From Thermocoleostomius sinensis A174 (GTDB taxonomy: Bacteria > Cyanobacteriota > Cyanobacteriia > Elainellales > Elainellaceae), in contig NZ_CP113797.1 in the NCBI RefSeq assembly GCF_026802175.1, positions 2,643,026 through 2,707,025 on the forward strand: a stretch of 64,000 nucleotides of DNA. Reading direction: 5' to 3'. Both the position numbers and the translations under genes were made by a program. This document shows, in pieces, positions 1 through 8,850 of the stretch. The notes beneath the pieces are model-generated. The model did not search any database. It had not been told where the DNA came from and saw only the letters and a program-made list of their open reading frames with translations. The first letter of the stretch is position 1; the number at the start of each line of letters is the position of its first letter.

Positions 1-609
<609 letters not shown>

Positions 610-632
610 GGGCAGTACCTATGTGTCTGCCC
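610..632 (+). terminator. Short inverted repeat directly after the sugar kinase stop
   Basis: GGGCAG at 610-615 pairs perfectly with CTGCCC at 627-632 around an 11-base loop, starting at the base after the stop codon. There is no T-tract, so it may only stabilise or end the transcript inefficiently. Confidence 0.3.
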
Positions 633-649
633 AGATAAGGATGAAGGAT

Positions 650-722
650 GAGAGATGAAGGCTAAACTCAACCCCTATTCTCTACTCCCTATTCTCAACC
701 CTCTCCATCGGTTCTCTCTCCT
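650..722. repeat. Purine- then pyrimidine-rich degenerate intergenic repeat
   Basis: Runs such as CTATTCTCTACTCCCTATT and nearby GATGAGAGATGAAGG resemble low-complexity spacers at 6735-6795, 23655-23720, 38040-38140 and 56915-56950. It is spacer sequence, not a gene. Confidence 0.3.
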
Positions 723-810
723 GAAACAGATCGGCTTTCTTACCCTTAAGACACTTCAACAACCGCAGGCAACTTGTCAGAATTAAGGGGTAGTTGAGAG
801 GAGACCCATA

Positions 811-1116
811 ATGAATCCTATTCAAGCTGTCTATGACTGGTATCGCAATACGCTTCGTAATCCCAAATACCGTTGGTGGCTAATTGGTGGCTCGCTACTG
901 TATTTGCTCAGCCCGATCGACATTGCTCCAGATTTTATTCCTGTCATTGGACAAATTGATGATGTTTTGTTGATGACGCTGTTGGTATCGGAAGTATCAC
1001 AATTGTTGATCGATCGGGTTAAAAAGAATAAAAGCGGCGGCACTCCTGAAGTGGTGGCAGATGCTCAACCAGCAACAAAAACGCCAGTGGATGTTAATGC
1101 GGTTCAGGTTGACTAG
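811..1116 (+). CDS. DUF1232 (YkvA-like) small membrane protein
   Basis: A 101-residue protein with the DUF1232 signature SPIDIAPDFIPVIGQIDD at residues ~35-52, inside a hydrophobic helical hairpin (about residues 22-70) with a charged tail. The family consists of small membrane-associated proteins of unknown biochemical function. GAGAGGAG lies a few bases before the ATG, which supports the start. The last 25 residues are polar and Ala/Thr/Val-rich, without recognisable motifs. It stands alone between the sugar kinase and ureG, with no sign of co-transcription. Confidence 0.85.
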   Translation: MNPIQAVYDWYRNTLRNPKYRWWLIGGSLLYLLSPIDIAPDFIPVIGQIDDVLLMTLLVSEVSQLLIDRVKKNKSGGTPEVVADAQPATKTPVDVNAVQVD

Positions 1117-1272
1117 TCTCAATTTCGAGTTTCAAAATTCTGGGTTTCAATGGAGTAGGGGGACGATCGATCGTCTCCCTTCTTTGTATTTGTACGTATA
1201 AATTTTTTATAAAACCATCGATCGCGACGCGGTGACCTCGTTTTATCATGATCAAAACGATTTGGAGGGCAG

Positions 1273-1899
1273 ATGCACACGCTGCGAGTTGGAATTGCTG
1301 GCCCCGTTGGCTCTGGAAAAACGGCCTTGGTGGATGCTTTGTGCAAAGCCATGCGAGATCACTTCAATATTGCCGTTGTTACCAATGACATCTATACCCA
1401 AGAAGATGCCCAGTTTTTGGTGCGCAGTCAGGCCCTAGAGCGCGATCGGATTATTGGCGTGGAAACGGGTGGCTGTCCTCATACAGCGATTCGGGAGGAT
1501 GCTTCGATTAATTTAGTGGCGATCGAACAACTAGAGCGCAGCTTCAACCAACTTGATTTAGTTTTCGTTGAAAGCGGCGGCGATAATCTGGCGTCTACCT
1601 TCAGTCCAGAACTGGTCGATCTAACCATTTATGTGATTGATGTAGCGGCTGGTGACAAAATTCCGCGCAAAGGTGGGCCGGGGATCACTCGATCTGACCT
1701 GCTGGTAATTAACAAAATTGATCTTGCTCCGCTGGTTGGAGCCAATTTAGAGGTAATGGAGCGCGACGCTCGCAAAATGCGAGGGGAAAAGCCATTTGTA
1801 TTCACAAATCTTAAAACTAAGCAAGGGTTAGAAGTAGTTATTGATTTAATTACGCTTCACCTGGAAAAACAGGATCGGGCTAGCAATATAGCAACTTAG
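1273..1899 (+). CDS. ureG: Urease accessory GTPase UreG
   Basis: A 208-residue SIMIBI-class GTPase that drives nickel delivery to urease together with UreE, UreF and UreH/D. The P-loop GPVGSGKT is at residues 10-17. The CPH metal-binding motif that bridges the UreG dimer is at residues 68-70 within [19 protein letters not shown] (~100-105) and the guanine-specificity NKID follow. The length is normal for the family, and GGAGG sits 5-9 bases upstream of the ATG. The urea transporter operon starts just downstream on the same strand, so uptake of urea and maturation of urease are physically linked; the urease structural genes are not in the window. Confidence 0.96.
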   Translation: MHTLRVGIAGPVGSGKTALVDALCKAMRDHFNIAVVTNDIYTQEDAQFLVRSQALERDRIIGVETGGCPHTAIREDASINLVAIEQLERSFNQLDLVFVESGGDNLASTFSPELVDLTIYVIDVAAGDKIPRKGGPGITRSDLLVINKIDLAPLVGANLEVMERDARKMRGEKPFVFTNLKTKQGLEVVIDLITLHLEKQDRASNIAT

Positions 1900-1953
1900 T
1901 CAGTTTTAACCATCCCTCCAAAGCGGGTTTTATTTTTATAAGGCTTGGGTTCT

Positions 1954-1995
1954 GTAGTTTAGAATACAATTCCTTGTCGATCGCAGCCATACTAT
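1954..1995 (+). promoter_or_regulatory. NtcA-activated class II promoter of the urt operon
   Basis: GTA at 1954-1956 and TAC at 1965-1967 are separated by exactly 8 bases. TACTAT at 1990-1995, matching the TAN3T -10 element, follows after exactly 22 bases. This is the canonical cyanobacterial NtcA-dependent promoter layout. It predicts a transcript start near position 2002 and therefore a leader of about 60 bases before the urtA ATG at 2061. Confidence 0.85.
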
Positions 1996-2060
1996 CGCTG
2001 AGTAGCTTAATTACTTACTGTAGTCAACTATTCAGCCCTCAGAGAGGAGTTGTAACGTTC

Positions 2061-3404
2061 ATGGCAAGGCAATTTGGTCGCCGTAGATTTTTGATGTATG
2101 GTTCCGCTGCATTAGGAACCAGTGTTCTCTTGAAAGCTTGCGCCAACGGTGAAACCACTAGCACAAGTGAGTCTCCAGCCGCTACCGATGCAGGAACACA
2201 AGTGGCGGCTTCTCCAGCTGCTAGCGGAGATGCAATCAAGGTAGGAGTGCTGCACTCACTCAGCGGCACGATGGCTATCAGCGAAAAGAGCGTTGTTGAT
2301 TCAACCCTGCTGGCGATCGAAGAAATTAACAATGCAGGTGGTGTGCTAGGCAAACAAATTCAGCCGATTGTGGAAGACGGCGCATCCGATTGGCCCACGT
2401 TTGCGGAAAAAGCACGCAAATTGATCGAAGAAGACCAAGTAGTAGTGGTCTTTGGTTGTTGGACCTCTGCCAGCCGTAAAGCAGTACTACCCGTATTTGA
2501 AGAGAAGAACCACATGCTCTTCTATCCGGTGCAGTATGAAGGGCAGGAATGCTCCAAAAATATTTTTTACACCGGGGCGGCCCCCAACCAACAGATCGAA
2601 CCCTCAGTAGACTGGTTGCTGGAAAATAAGGGAACCGATTTCTATCTGGTGGGTTCAGATTATGTCTTCCCGCGTACCGCTAACACCATTATCAAAGCGC
2701 AACTAGAAGCGAAGAATGGTACGACAGTAGGTGAAGATTATCTGCCCTTGGGCAACACGGAAGTTGCGCCGATTATTGCCAAGATTCGATCGGCGTTACC
2801 CAACGGCGGTGTGATTTACAACACTCTCAACGGCGACAGCAACGTGGCTTTCTTCAAGCAGTTGAAGGGCGCAGGGTTAGGTCCCGATCGCTATCCGGTG
2901 ATGTCGGTCAGTATTGCCGAAGAAGAAGTGAAGGCGATCGGCACTGACTTCCTGGAGGGGCAATATGCCGCGTGGAACTACTTCATGACCGTCGATTCGC
3001 CTGCTAACACGAAGTTTGTGGATGCGTTCAGGGCGAAGTACGGCAACGAACGAGTCACCAACGATCCGATGGAAGCGGGCTATATCTCGGTCAACATCTG
3101 GAAACAAGCCGTGGAGCAAGCGGGCAGCGAAGGCACGCCTACGGACCTTGAGGCGGTGCGTCAAGCGGCCTATGGTCAAACCTTCGAGGCTCCCGGTGGA
3201 ACCGTGACGATGAACACAAATCATCACTTGTCGAAGACAGTACGAATCGGGGAAGTGCGCGATGATGGTTTGTTTGAGATTGTCTACGCTACCGATGGTC
3301 CGGTTGACCCAGTGCCTTGGAACCAATTTGTAGCCGAAACGCAGGGCTTTACCTGTGACTGGACGAAGACCGACGAGGCAAACCCCGGCAAGTTCAAGGC
3401 ATAA
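2061..3404 (+). CDS. urtA: Urea ABC transporter, substrate-binding lipoprotein UrtA
   Basis: 447-residue periplasmic-binding protein of the amide/urea (Leu/Ile/Val-type, Peripla_BP_5/6) family, which captures urea for the UrtBCDE transporter. The N-terminus has a twin-arginine-like [10 protein letters not shown] segment and a lipobox-like LLKAC cysteine, so it is probably a membrane-anchored lipoprotein. The mature domain begins with [16 protein letters not shown]. The longer in-frame start at 1974 is rejected: it lies inside the promoter, whereas the ATG at 2061 follows AGAGAGGAG. First gene of urtABCDE and separated from urtB by a stem-loop, as is common for binding proteins made in excess over the membrane parts. 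Nitrogen control by NtcA is predicted from the promoter. Confidence 0.95.
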   Translation: MARQFGRRRFLMYGSAALGTSVLLKACANGETTSTSESPAATDAGTQVAASPAASGDAIKVGVLHSLSGTMAISEKSVVDSTLLAIEEINNAGGVLGKQIQPIVEDGASDWPTFAEKARKLIEEDQVVVVFGCWTSASRKAVLPVFEEKNHMLFYPVQYEGQECSKNIFYTGAAPNQQIEPSVDWLLENKGTDFYLVGSDYVFPRTANTIIKAQLEAKNGTTVGEDYLPLGNTEVAPIIAKIRSALPNGGVIYNTLNGDSNVAFFKQLKGAGLGPDRYPVMSVSIAEEEVKAIGTDFLEGQYAAWNYFMTVDSPANTKFVDAFRAKYGNERVTNDPMEAGYISVNIWKQAVEQAGSEGTPTDLEAVRQAAYGQTFEAPGGTVTMNTNHHLSKTVRIGEVRDDGLFEIVYATDGPVDPVPWNQFVAETQGFTCDWTKTDEANPGKFKA

Positions 3405-3428
3405 CTCAAATCTGAGAGCAAGTTGTAT

Positions 3429-3455
3429 AGGCATGGAATCAACGCCATGCCTTTT
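3429..3455 (+). promoter_or_regulatory. Intercistronic stem-loop between urtA and urtB
   Basis: AGGCATGG (3429-3436) pairs perfectly with CCATGCCT (3445-3452) around an 8-base loop, followed by TTT. Its position right after the binding-protein gene suggests a partial terminator or an mRNA-stabilising element. Confidence 0.6.
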
Positions 3456-3490
3456 CCGAATCTATTGCGCAAACTCAGCGGGAGGAGATT

Positions 3491-4651
3491 TTGCTACCTA
3501 GCATCTTAGATGGAATCTTTAATGGATTAAGTATTGGCTCAATTTTGCTGCTGGCAGCGTTGGGGCTGGCGATCGTGTTTGGACTAATGGGCGTCATCAA
3601 CATGGCGCATGGCGAATTGATGATGCTGGGAGCCTACACCACATTTGTTGTACAAAATGTTTTCCGGCCGCTGGGCGAGCCGTTTTCCCAGTTTTATATC
3701 TTTGCTGCCCTAATCATGGCCTTCATCGTTGCTGCTTTGGTAGGGCTAATTCTAGAACGGGGCGTGATTCGCCACCTCTACGGACGACCACTGGAAACGC
3801 TGCTGGCAACCTGGGGCGTTAGTCTAATTCTGCAACAGTTTGTTCGCAGCGTGAACTGGGTGATGATTGCCGGACTGGTGGTGTTCTGTGGGCTGTTCTT
3901 TGGCGGGCTGGCGCTGTTGCGGCGGCGAGCCGACTTTGAAGGGCGGCGTCGCTGGTTTATTTTGGTGCTGTTGCCGCTGTCGGTGGCGATCGCGTTTGGC
4001 ATTGGCTCACTACTCAGCAACGCTTACGGTCTGACCGTCACCCAACCCTGGTTTGGCGCGCAAAACGTCGATGTGACGGCTCCTCGTTGGCTGCAAGGAG
4101 GGCTGCCGATCGGTAACTATCAACTGCCCTACACTCGCATGTTTATCATGTTGCTGACAGTCTTGTGCGTGGCCGGTATTTACTTCTTTCTCAACAAAAC
4201 CCCGTGGGGACTGCGCATTCGATCAGTGACGCAAAACCGCAGCATGAGCGCATGTTTGGGTATTCCTACGCAAAAAGTAGATGCCCTCACCTTTGCGCTG
4301 GGGTCTGGCTTGGCGGGGATTGCCGGGTGCGCAGTTAGCCTGCTGGGGTCGGTAGGGCCCAACACGGGACAAAATTACATTGTTAACACCTTCATGGTCG
4401 TGGTGGTGGGTGGCGTTGGCAAACTGGTGGGCACAATCATTGGGGCACTGGTGATTGGTTTAATCGATTACGTGATTGGTGCAGGCATCCTAGCGTTTGC
4501 GTTCTCATCGATCCAACCCTTAGCTGACTTCTTCACCTTCTTTGCTACCACCAGCATGGCTAAGGTCATGGTCTTCTTCTTGATTGTCCTCTTCTTGCAG
4601 TTCCGTCCCGCTGGTTTGTTCCCGCAGAAAGGGCGAACGGTGGATGCATAG
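3491..4651 (+). CDS. urtB: Urea ABC transporter permease UrtB
   Basis: 386-residue LivH-type inner-membrane permease, one of two membrane subunits of the urea transporter. It has about eight to ten hydrophobic segments. Typical family stretches are VFGLMGVINMAHGELMMLG near the N-terminus and a C-terminal block around ALGSGLAGIAGCAVSLLGSV followed by VVVVGGVGKLVGTIIGA. The start is TTG at 3491, chosen because GGGAGGAG lies 4 bases upstream and the protein then begins directly with the conserved ILDGIFNGLSIGSILLLAALG. A ~60-residue charged-plus-hydrophobic stretch with RRRADFEGRRRW is near the middle. It sits 86 bases after urtA and is followed by urtC. Confidence 0.94.
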   Translation: MLPSILDGIFNGLSIGSILLLAALGLAIVFGLMGVINMAHGELMMLGAYTTFVVQNVFRPLGEPFSQFYIFAALIMAFIVAALVGLILERGVIRHLYGRPLETLLATWGVSLILQQFVRSVNWVMIAGLVVFCGLFFGGLALLRRRADFEGRRRWFILVLLPLSVAIAFGIGSLLSNAYGLTVTQPWFGAQNVDVTAPRWLQGGLPIGNYQLPYTRMFIMLLTVLCVAGIYFFLNKTPWGLRIRSVTQNRSMSACLGIPTQKVDALTFALGSGLAGIAGCAVSLLGSVGPNTGQNYIVNTFMVVVVGGVGKLVGTIIGALVIGLIDYVIGAGILAFAFSSIQPLADFFTFFATTSMAKVMVFFLIVLFLQFRPAGLFPQKGRTVDA

Positions 4652-4697
4652 GAATCGGAGGGATAGAACTCTGTTGATGTGATTTGAGTAACTAGAA

Positions 4698-5873
4698 ATG
4701 ACGGCAGACGTATCGGTCGAAAGACGCGGAATTGATTGGGCGAAACGCCGATCGCTGTTGCTGGAAGCGGCGATCGTGTTGGCAGTGGCGGTAGTGTTGA
4801 TGTTTATTGCACCACTAGTGCTGCGGGGGTTCTACCTAAACCTGCTGGGACGGTTTTTGGCGCTGGCAATCGTGGCCTTGGGAATTGATTTAATCTGGGG
4901 CTTTACGGGACTGCTGAGCTTGGGGCATGGAGTGTTCTTTACTTTGGGCGGCTATGCCTTAGCAATGCACCTCAAGCTTCAGTTTCCGCCAGGTTCCAGT
5001 ACTCAGCTACCCGAATTTATGTCGCTGTATGGCGGTACAGAGTTGCCCTGGTTTTGGCAACCGTTTTTTTCGTTTCCGTTTGCAGCCTTGGCTGTCCTGC
5101 TCATTCCGGCGATCGTGGGTGGTTTGTTGGGCTATTTAATTTTCCGTAACCGAATCCGCGGCGTTTACTTCTCAATCTTGACGCAGGCCACTACCATCAT
5201 CTTTTTCAATTTCTTCAACGGTCAGCAAAAACTCTTCAATGGTACGAATGGACTGACAGATTTCAAAACCTTATTTGGTGTTCCCGTCAGCAGTGCAGGG
5301 GCACAGCGCACTTTCTATATTCTGACGATTCTATTTTTGGCATTGTCCTATGCCTTGTGCCGATGGCTCACCAGCGGTCGCTTTGGTCGCTTGCTAGTGG
5401 CGATTCGGGATGACGAAAGCCGGGTACGCTTCACGGGCTATAATCCCACGGGCTATAAAGTGCTGGTGTTTGCCATTTCAGCCGCCCTGGCTGGACTGGC
5501 CGGAGCCATGTTCACGCTGCAAACGGGGATAATCTCGCCCAACTCGATGAACATTGCCTTTTCGATCGAAATGGTGATCTGGGTAGCAGTGGGCGGTCGT
5601 GCTTCGTTGGTGGGGGCTATTTTGGGGGCTGTGTTAGTCAACTTGGCTCGCAGCTTGCTCAGTACCCGATTTCCTGATTTTTGGCTATTTTTCCAGGGTG
5701 GCTTGTTCTTGCTGGTGGTGCTGCTGTTGCCCAACGGCATCGTCGGCTGGCTGCGCACGGATGGCGTGCAACTCTTCCGCTCGCTAACGGGCAGACGCAA
5801 ACAAACCCTAACCTATCCCAGCCTAGAAGAAGACCCAGAGGTAGAGTATGAGCGACAAAATCTTGGAGATTGA
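4698..5873 (+). CDS. urtC: Urea ABC transporter permease UrtC
   Basis: 391-residue LivM-type permease, partner of UrtB in the inner membrane. Recognisable parts are GIDLIWGFTGLLSLGHGVFF (residues ~55-75), a periplasmic loop with Gly/Pro-rich sequence, YFSILTQATTIIFFN in the middle, and the cytoplasmic coupling region with AIRDDESRVRFTGYNP, which contacts the ATPases. A hydrophobic C-terminal half ends in a charged tail with a cluster of Glu residues. It overlaps urtD by 26 bases (5848-5873), showing tight translational coupling. Confidence 0.94.
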   Translation: MTADVSVERRGIDWAKRRSLLLEAAIVLAVAVVLMFIAPLVLRGFYLNLLGRFLALAIVALGIDLIWGFTGLLSLGHGVFFTLGGYALAMHLKLQFPPGSSTQLPEFMSLYGGTELPWFWQPFFSFPFAALAVLLIPAIVGGLLGYLIFRNRIRGVYFSILTQATTIIFFNFFNGQQKLFNGTNGLTDFKTLFGVPVSSAGAQRTFYILTILFLALSYALCRWLTSGRFGRLLVAIRDDESRVRFTGYNPTGYKVLVFAISAALAGLAGAMFTLQTGIISPNSMNIAFSIEMVIWVAVGGRASLVGAILGAVLVNLARSLLSTRFPDFWLFFQGGLFLLVVLLLPNGIVGWLRTDGVQLFRSLTGRRKQTLTYPSLEEDPEVEYERQNLGD

Positions 5874-6660
5874 AAATCTCACCGTCAGTTTTGATGGCTT
5901 CAAGGCCCTCAACAATCTCAACTTCAGCATGGATACAGGTGAGTTGCGGGTGATTATTGGCCCCAACGGAGCCGGCAAAACCACCTTTCTAGATATCATC
6001 ACTGGTAAAACCAAGCCTACCGAAGGGCAGGTGCGCTTTAAGGGACGCAATCTGCGATCGTATTCGGAACATCAAATTGCTCAGATGGGCATAGGGCGAA
6101 AGTTTCAGACCCCACGGGTCTACCTTAACCTCAGCCCCCGCGAAAACCTAGAAATTGCCTGCAACCCTCATAAAGGAGTGTTTCCCACGCTGTTTAAGCG
6201 TCCTCCCTCGGCTGAACGACGTACCATTGCTGGCTTGCTAGAGACGATCGGATTGATTCACAAAGCCGATATGAAGGCTAATCTGCTGTCGCATGGCGAA
6301 AAACAGTGGTTGGAAATTGGTATGTTGGTGGCGCAATCTCCCGATTTGCTGTTGGTAGACGAACCTGTAGCCGGACTGACCGACGAAGAGACCGAGCGCA
6401 CTGGAGAATTGCTGCTTTCCCTGGCTGAAAGCCACTCCATTATTGTAATTGAGCACGATATGGAATTTGTGCGGCAAATTGCTCGCCAAGTTACTGTCTT
6501 GCACCAAGGCTCCGTTCTCTGCGAAGGCACGATCGACGAAGTGCAAAGCGATCCACAGGTGATTGAAGTTTATCTGGGGCAGCCCCTGCACGACACTGAC
6601 GCTCATTCGGATCATCAAACCTTACAAACCGCAATTGAAGGCGTCACTGCTATCCAGTAA
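5848..6660 (+). CDS. urtD: Urea ABC transporter ATPase UrtD
   Basis: 270-residue LivG-type ATP-binding subunit. Walker A GPNGAGKT is at residues ~39-46. The signature loop is the variant LSHGEKQWLEIGM rather than LSGGQ, which is normal for LivG/UrtD. Walker B is LLLVDEPVAGLTDEE and the H-loop is VIEHDMEF. The start codon lies inside the end of urtC and the downstream ATPase UrtE completes the heterodimer. The C-terminal ~25 residues (HDTDAHSDHQ onward) extend beyond the conserved fold and look variable. The gene is separated from urtE by about 135 bases of repeat-like DNA. Confidence 0.94.
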   Translation: MSDKILEIENLTVSFDGFKALNNLNFSMDTGELRVIIGPNGAGKTTFLDIITGKTKPTEGQVRFKGRNLRSYSEHQIAQMGIGRKFQTPRVYLNLSPRENLEIACNPHKGVFPTLFKRPPSAERRTIAGLLETIGLIHKADMKANLLSHGEKQWLEIGMLVAQSPDLLLVDEPVAGLTDEETERTGELLLSLAESHSIIVIEHDMEFVRQIARQVTVLHQGSVLCEGTIDEVQSDPQVIEVYLGQPLHDTDAHSDHQTLQTAIEGVTAIQ

Positions 6661-6795
6661 TGGTGGTTTGCGAACCGCCCCTACGAGATCTGTCGCTCTA
6701 TTCCGGGATGGTATCCCCCCCGATTGGTAGAACTTACGGCAGATCTACCCCTACTCCTTACTCCCTACCCCCCAATCCCCAATCCCCACCCCGCC
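6661..6795. repeat. Repeat-like spacer between urtD and urtE
   Basis: Contains GGTTTGCGAACC (GGTT/AACC arms) followed by GCCCCTACG, resembling dispersed cyanobacterial intergenic palindromes. A pyrimidine-rich stretch of short CCCTA/CCCCAAT repeats then runs up to the urtE start. No coding signal is visible; the in-frame upstream start at 6724 would translate this repeat and is not credible. Confidence 0.45.
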
Positions 6796-7548
6796 ATGAC
6801 CCAATCTGCTGTCGCTCCGGAACTCAGCCAGACTGATTCACCCATCATGCTGAACGTTTCCGGCTTAAACGTTTATTATGGCGAAAGCCATATTCTGCGA
6901 AATGTTGATTTAAGTGTGCCGCGTGGACAAATGGTGTGCCTCATCGGCCGAAATGGGGTTGGTAAAACCACCTTGTTGAAAACGATTATGGGCTTGCTAA
7001 AGCCACGCAGCGGCACAATTGTGTTTGACGATCGCCCTATTGTTGGACTGACACCCGATCGACGAGCCAGACTAGGAATTGGCTATGTGCCGCAAGGACG
7101 CGAAATTATTCCGAGACTAACGGTGAAAGAAAACCTACTGTTGGGGTACGAGGCCCGCGCCGACAAACCCCGCAGCAACCAAGAAATTCCAGAGGAAATT
7201 TTTGACTTGTTTCCCGTCCTTAAAACCATGCTGTCTCGGATGGGCGGCGACCTCAGCGGCGGACAACAGCAGCAGCTAGCCATCGCCCGCGCTATTATGG
7301 GCAATCCTCAATTGCTGGTGTTGGATGAACCCACCGAAGGAATCCAACCCTCGATTATTCTCGACATTGAAGCAGCTGTGCGACAAATTATCGCCAAGAC
7401 GGGCATTTCGGTACTACTCGTCGAGCAACATCTTCACTTTGTGCGTCAAGCCGATCGCTACTATGCGATGCAAAAAGGCGGCATTGTGGCCTCTGGTCCT
7501 ACGAGTGAACTCAGCAACGATATCATTCAGCGCTTCTTGGCTGTGTAA
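6796..7548 (+). CDS. urtE: Urea ABC transporter ATPase UrtE
   Basis: 250-residue LivF-type ATP-binding subunit, pairing with UrtD to power urea import. Walker A GRNGVGKTTLLKT, signature LSGGQQQQLAIARAI, Walker B LLVLDEPTEGIQPS and H-loop LLVEQHLHF are all intact. The ATG at 6796 is preferred over 6724 because the upstream codons translate pyrimidine-rich repeat DNA; a second internal ATG at 6847 (MLNVSGLNVYY) begins exactly at the conserved domain and is an alternative. No clear ribosome-binding site is seen at either. Last gene of the urt operon. Confidence 0.92.
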   Translation: MTQSAVAPELSQTDSPIMLNVSGLNVYYGESHILRNVDLSVPRGQMVCLIGRNGVGKTTLLKTIMGLLKPRSGTIVFDDRPIVGLTPDRRARLGIGYVPQGREIIPRLTVKENLLLGYEARADKPRSNQEIPEEIFDLFPVLKTMLSRMGGDLSGGQQQQLAIARAIMGNPQLLVLDEPTEGIQPSIILDIEAAVRQIIAKTGISVLLVEQHLHFVRQADRYYAMQKGGIVASGPTSELSNDIIQRFLAV

Positions 7549-7595
7549 CCATATGGCGTCTAGTTGAAAAGACTCACTTGAAGCCTCACACAGCG

Positions 7596-7919
7596 CTAGC
7601 AGGCCGGACATGGGACACCATCTCCTTCATTCGAGCCGCCCGTCGGCGCTTTCCCCAGTGCATTCAACTTTCCCAGCGTTCGGTGCGAGCGAACATCTAC
7701 CCAAACTTTGTAGTGATGTTGGGAGACTGTGATCACCGTTTCGCTGCCTTGATAAGCTAGCTGACAGCCAATACTATAGGCCTGCGATCGATGTTGCAAA
7801 TCAAAGGCTTTCACCAAGCGATACAACTTGGTGTGATGACTCATGGCTTGGTGAATGACGCCTTCATGGTAGAAGTTGAACAACTGGACGGCGGTTTCGT
7901 AAATTACGACAGGGAACAT
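7596..7919 (-). CDS. Conserved-looking hypothetical protein, 5' end possibly frameshifted
   Basis: A 107-residue reading frame beginning MFPVVIYETAVQLFNFYHEG and ending GVPCPAC. I recognise no domain. The frame stays protein-like upstream of the ATG (KYRAANQVSD just before it) until a TAG. Further upstream, protein-like stretches occur in the other two frames: MRMQLTITKRQTE from an ATG at 8005, then DKLKEVLAEE in the next frame. This suggests that the original gene started near 8005 and has lost its frame, or that the sequence has indel errors. It lies 118 bases downstream of aat on the same strand, so it could be the last gene of an rsmB-aat unit. Confidence 0.5.
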   Translation of the reverse strand: MFPVVIYETAVQLFNFYHEGVIHQAMSHHTKLYRLVKAFDLQHRSQAYSIGCQLAYQGSETVITVSQHHYKVWVDVRSHRTLGKLNALGKAPTGGSNEGDGVPCPAC

Positions 7920-8037
7920 GTCACTAACCTGATTGGCTGCACGATACTTCTTCTGCTAAGACTTCCTTCAGTTTGTCGCTTGGTAATGGTTAATTGCATC
8001 CGCATCGTGGCTGCATTGTTTCCGCATCATGACTGAG

Positions 8038-8661
8038 TTAAGACTCACTAGAAGTTTCGCTTACCAAATTGTCACTTACAAACGAGCAGTGCTGCTGTAC
8101 TGCCTGTTTAAGCAGCCGTTTATACTCACGGTTCGACACAATATAAGCGCCAAATCGCTCTAGATGCGGATTTGTCATTTGTGCGTCGAACAATAGAAAT
8201 CCGCGCGATCGTAACCATTCCACCAATTTCACCATCGCCACCTTAGAGCCTTCAGGTATTTGGTAGAACATCGACTCTCCGATGAATGCACCGCCGATGG
8301 CAATTCCTAGAATTCCACCCGCCAATTCCTCACCTTGCCAAGTTTCAAAGCTGTGGGCCCAGCCCATCAGATGTAACTCCCAATAAATCTCTTTGAGTTC
8401 TGCTGAAATCCAGGTTAAGTCGCGATCGGCACAACCGTCTACAACGGCTTCAAAGTTGCGATTGATAGCCACCGTAAACCGATTTTGGTTCAAAACTCGT
8501 TGTAGCGATTTGGGATAGCGAAATCGATCGTCCAGGGGAATGAGTGCCCGCTCTTTGCTGGAATACCAGCTTAAATTGTCACCGGCATCATCTGCCATTA
8601 AAAAATAGCCTTCTGCATAGCCACGAATGATGCTGGTAATGTCATACCGAAGTTGAATCAC
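8038..8661 (-). CDS. aat: Leucyl/phenylalanyl-tRNA--protein transferase
   Basis: Aat transfers Leu or Phe from charged tRNA to proteins with N-terminal Arg or Lys, making them N-end-rule substrates for ClpS/ClpAP. The conserved features are [51 protein letters not shown] and [16 protein letters not shown] place the start at the GTG at 8661 because homologues begin just before the [16 protein letters not shown] segment, giving 207 residues. The frame is open up to an ATG at 8832 (264 residues) with a possible GAGG site, but the extra 57 residues look unlike the family. It lies downstream of the RsmB-like gene on the same strand. Confidence 0.9.
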   Translation of the reverse strand: MIQLRYDITSIIRGYAEGYFLMADDAGDNLSWYSSKERALIPLDDRFRYPKSLQRVLNQNRFTVAINRNFEAVVDGCADRDLTWISAELKEIYWELHLMGWAHSFETWQGEELAGGILGIAIGGAFIGESMFYQIPEGSKVAMVKLVEWLRSRGFLLFDAQMTNPHLERFGAYIVSNREYKRLLKQAVQQHCSFVSDNLVSETSSES

Positions 8662-8850
8662 GAGGAAAAATTGATCTGCTAACTTCCATGATCTTATGGC
8701 AGCGAATGGCACGTGAGGATAATCCAACCCCGTCAAGCGGCATATCGACTGGCTAGCAACTCGAGAAACCGTCGTAATGGTGCTGGTTATGACCCTAAGA
8801 GAATGTTTAATCCTGTAGCGGGGGCTGTCCATAAATCCTCAGAGTCACCC

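Noticed and set aside
2877-3434. 185-codon minus-strand frame across urtA
   Set aside because: Antisense to a well-recognised binding protein; composition unlike a protein.
6238-6618. Two overlapping minus-strand frames inside urtD
   Set aside because: Shadows of the ATPase; no start context and no motif.
7791-8036. Plus-strand frame opposite the small minus-strand hypothetical gene
   Set aside because: The minus-strand reading is more protein-like and continues the direction of aat.
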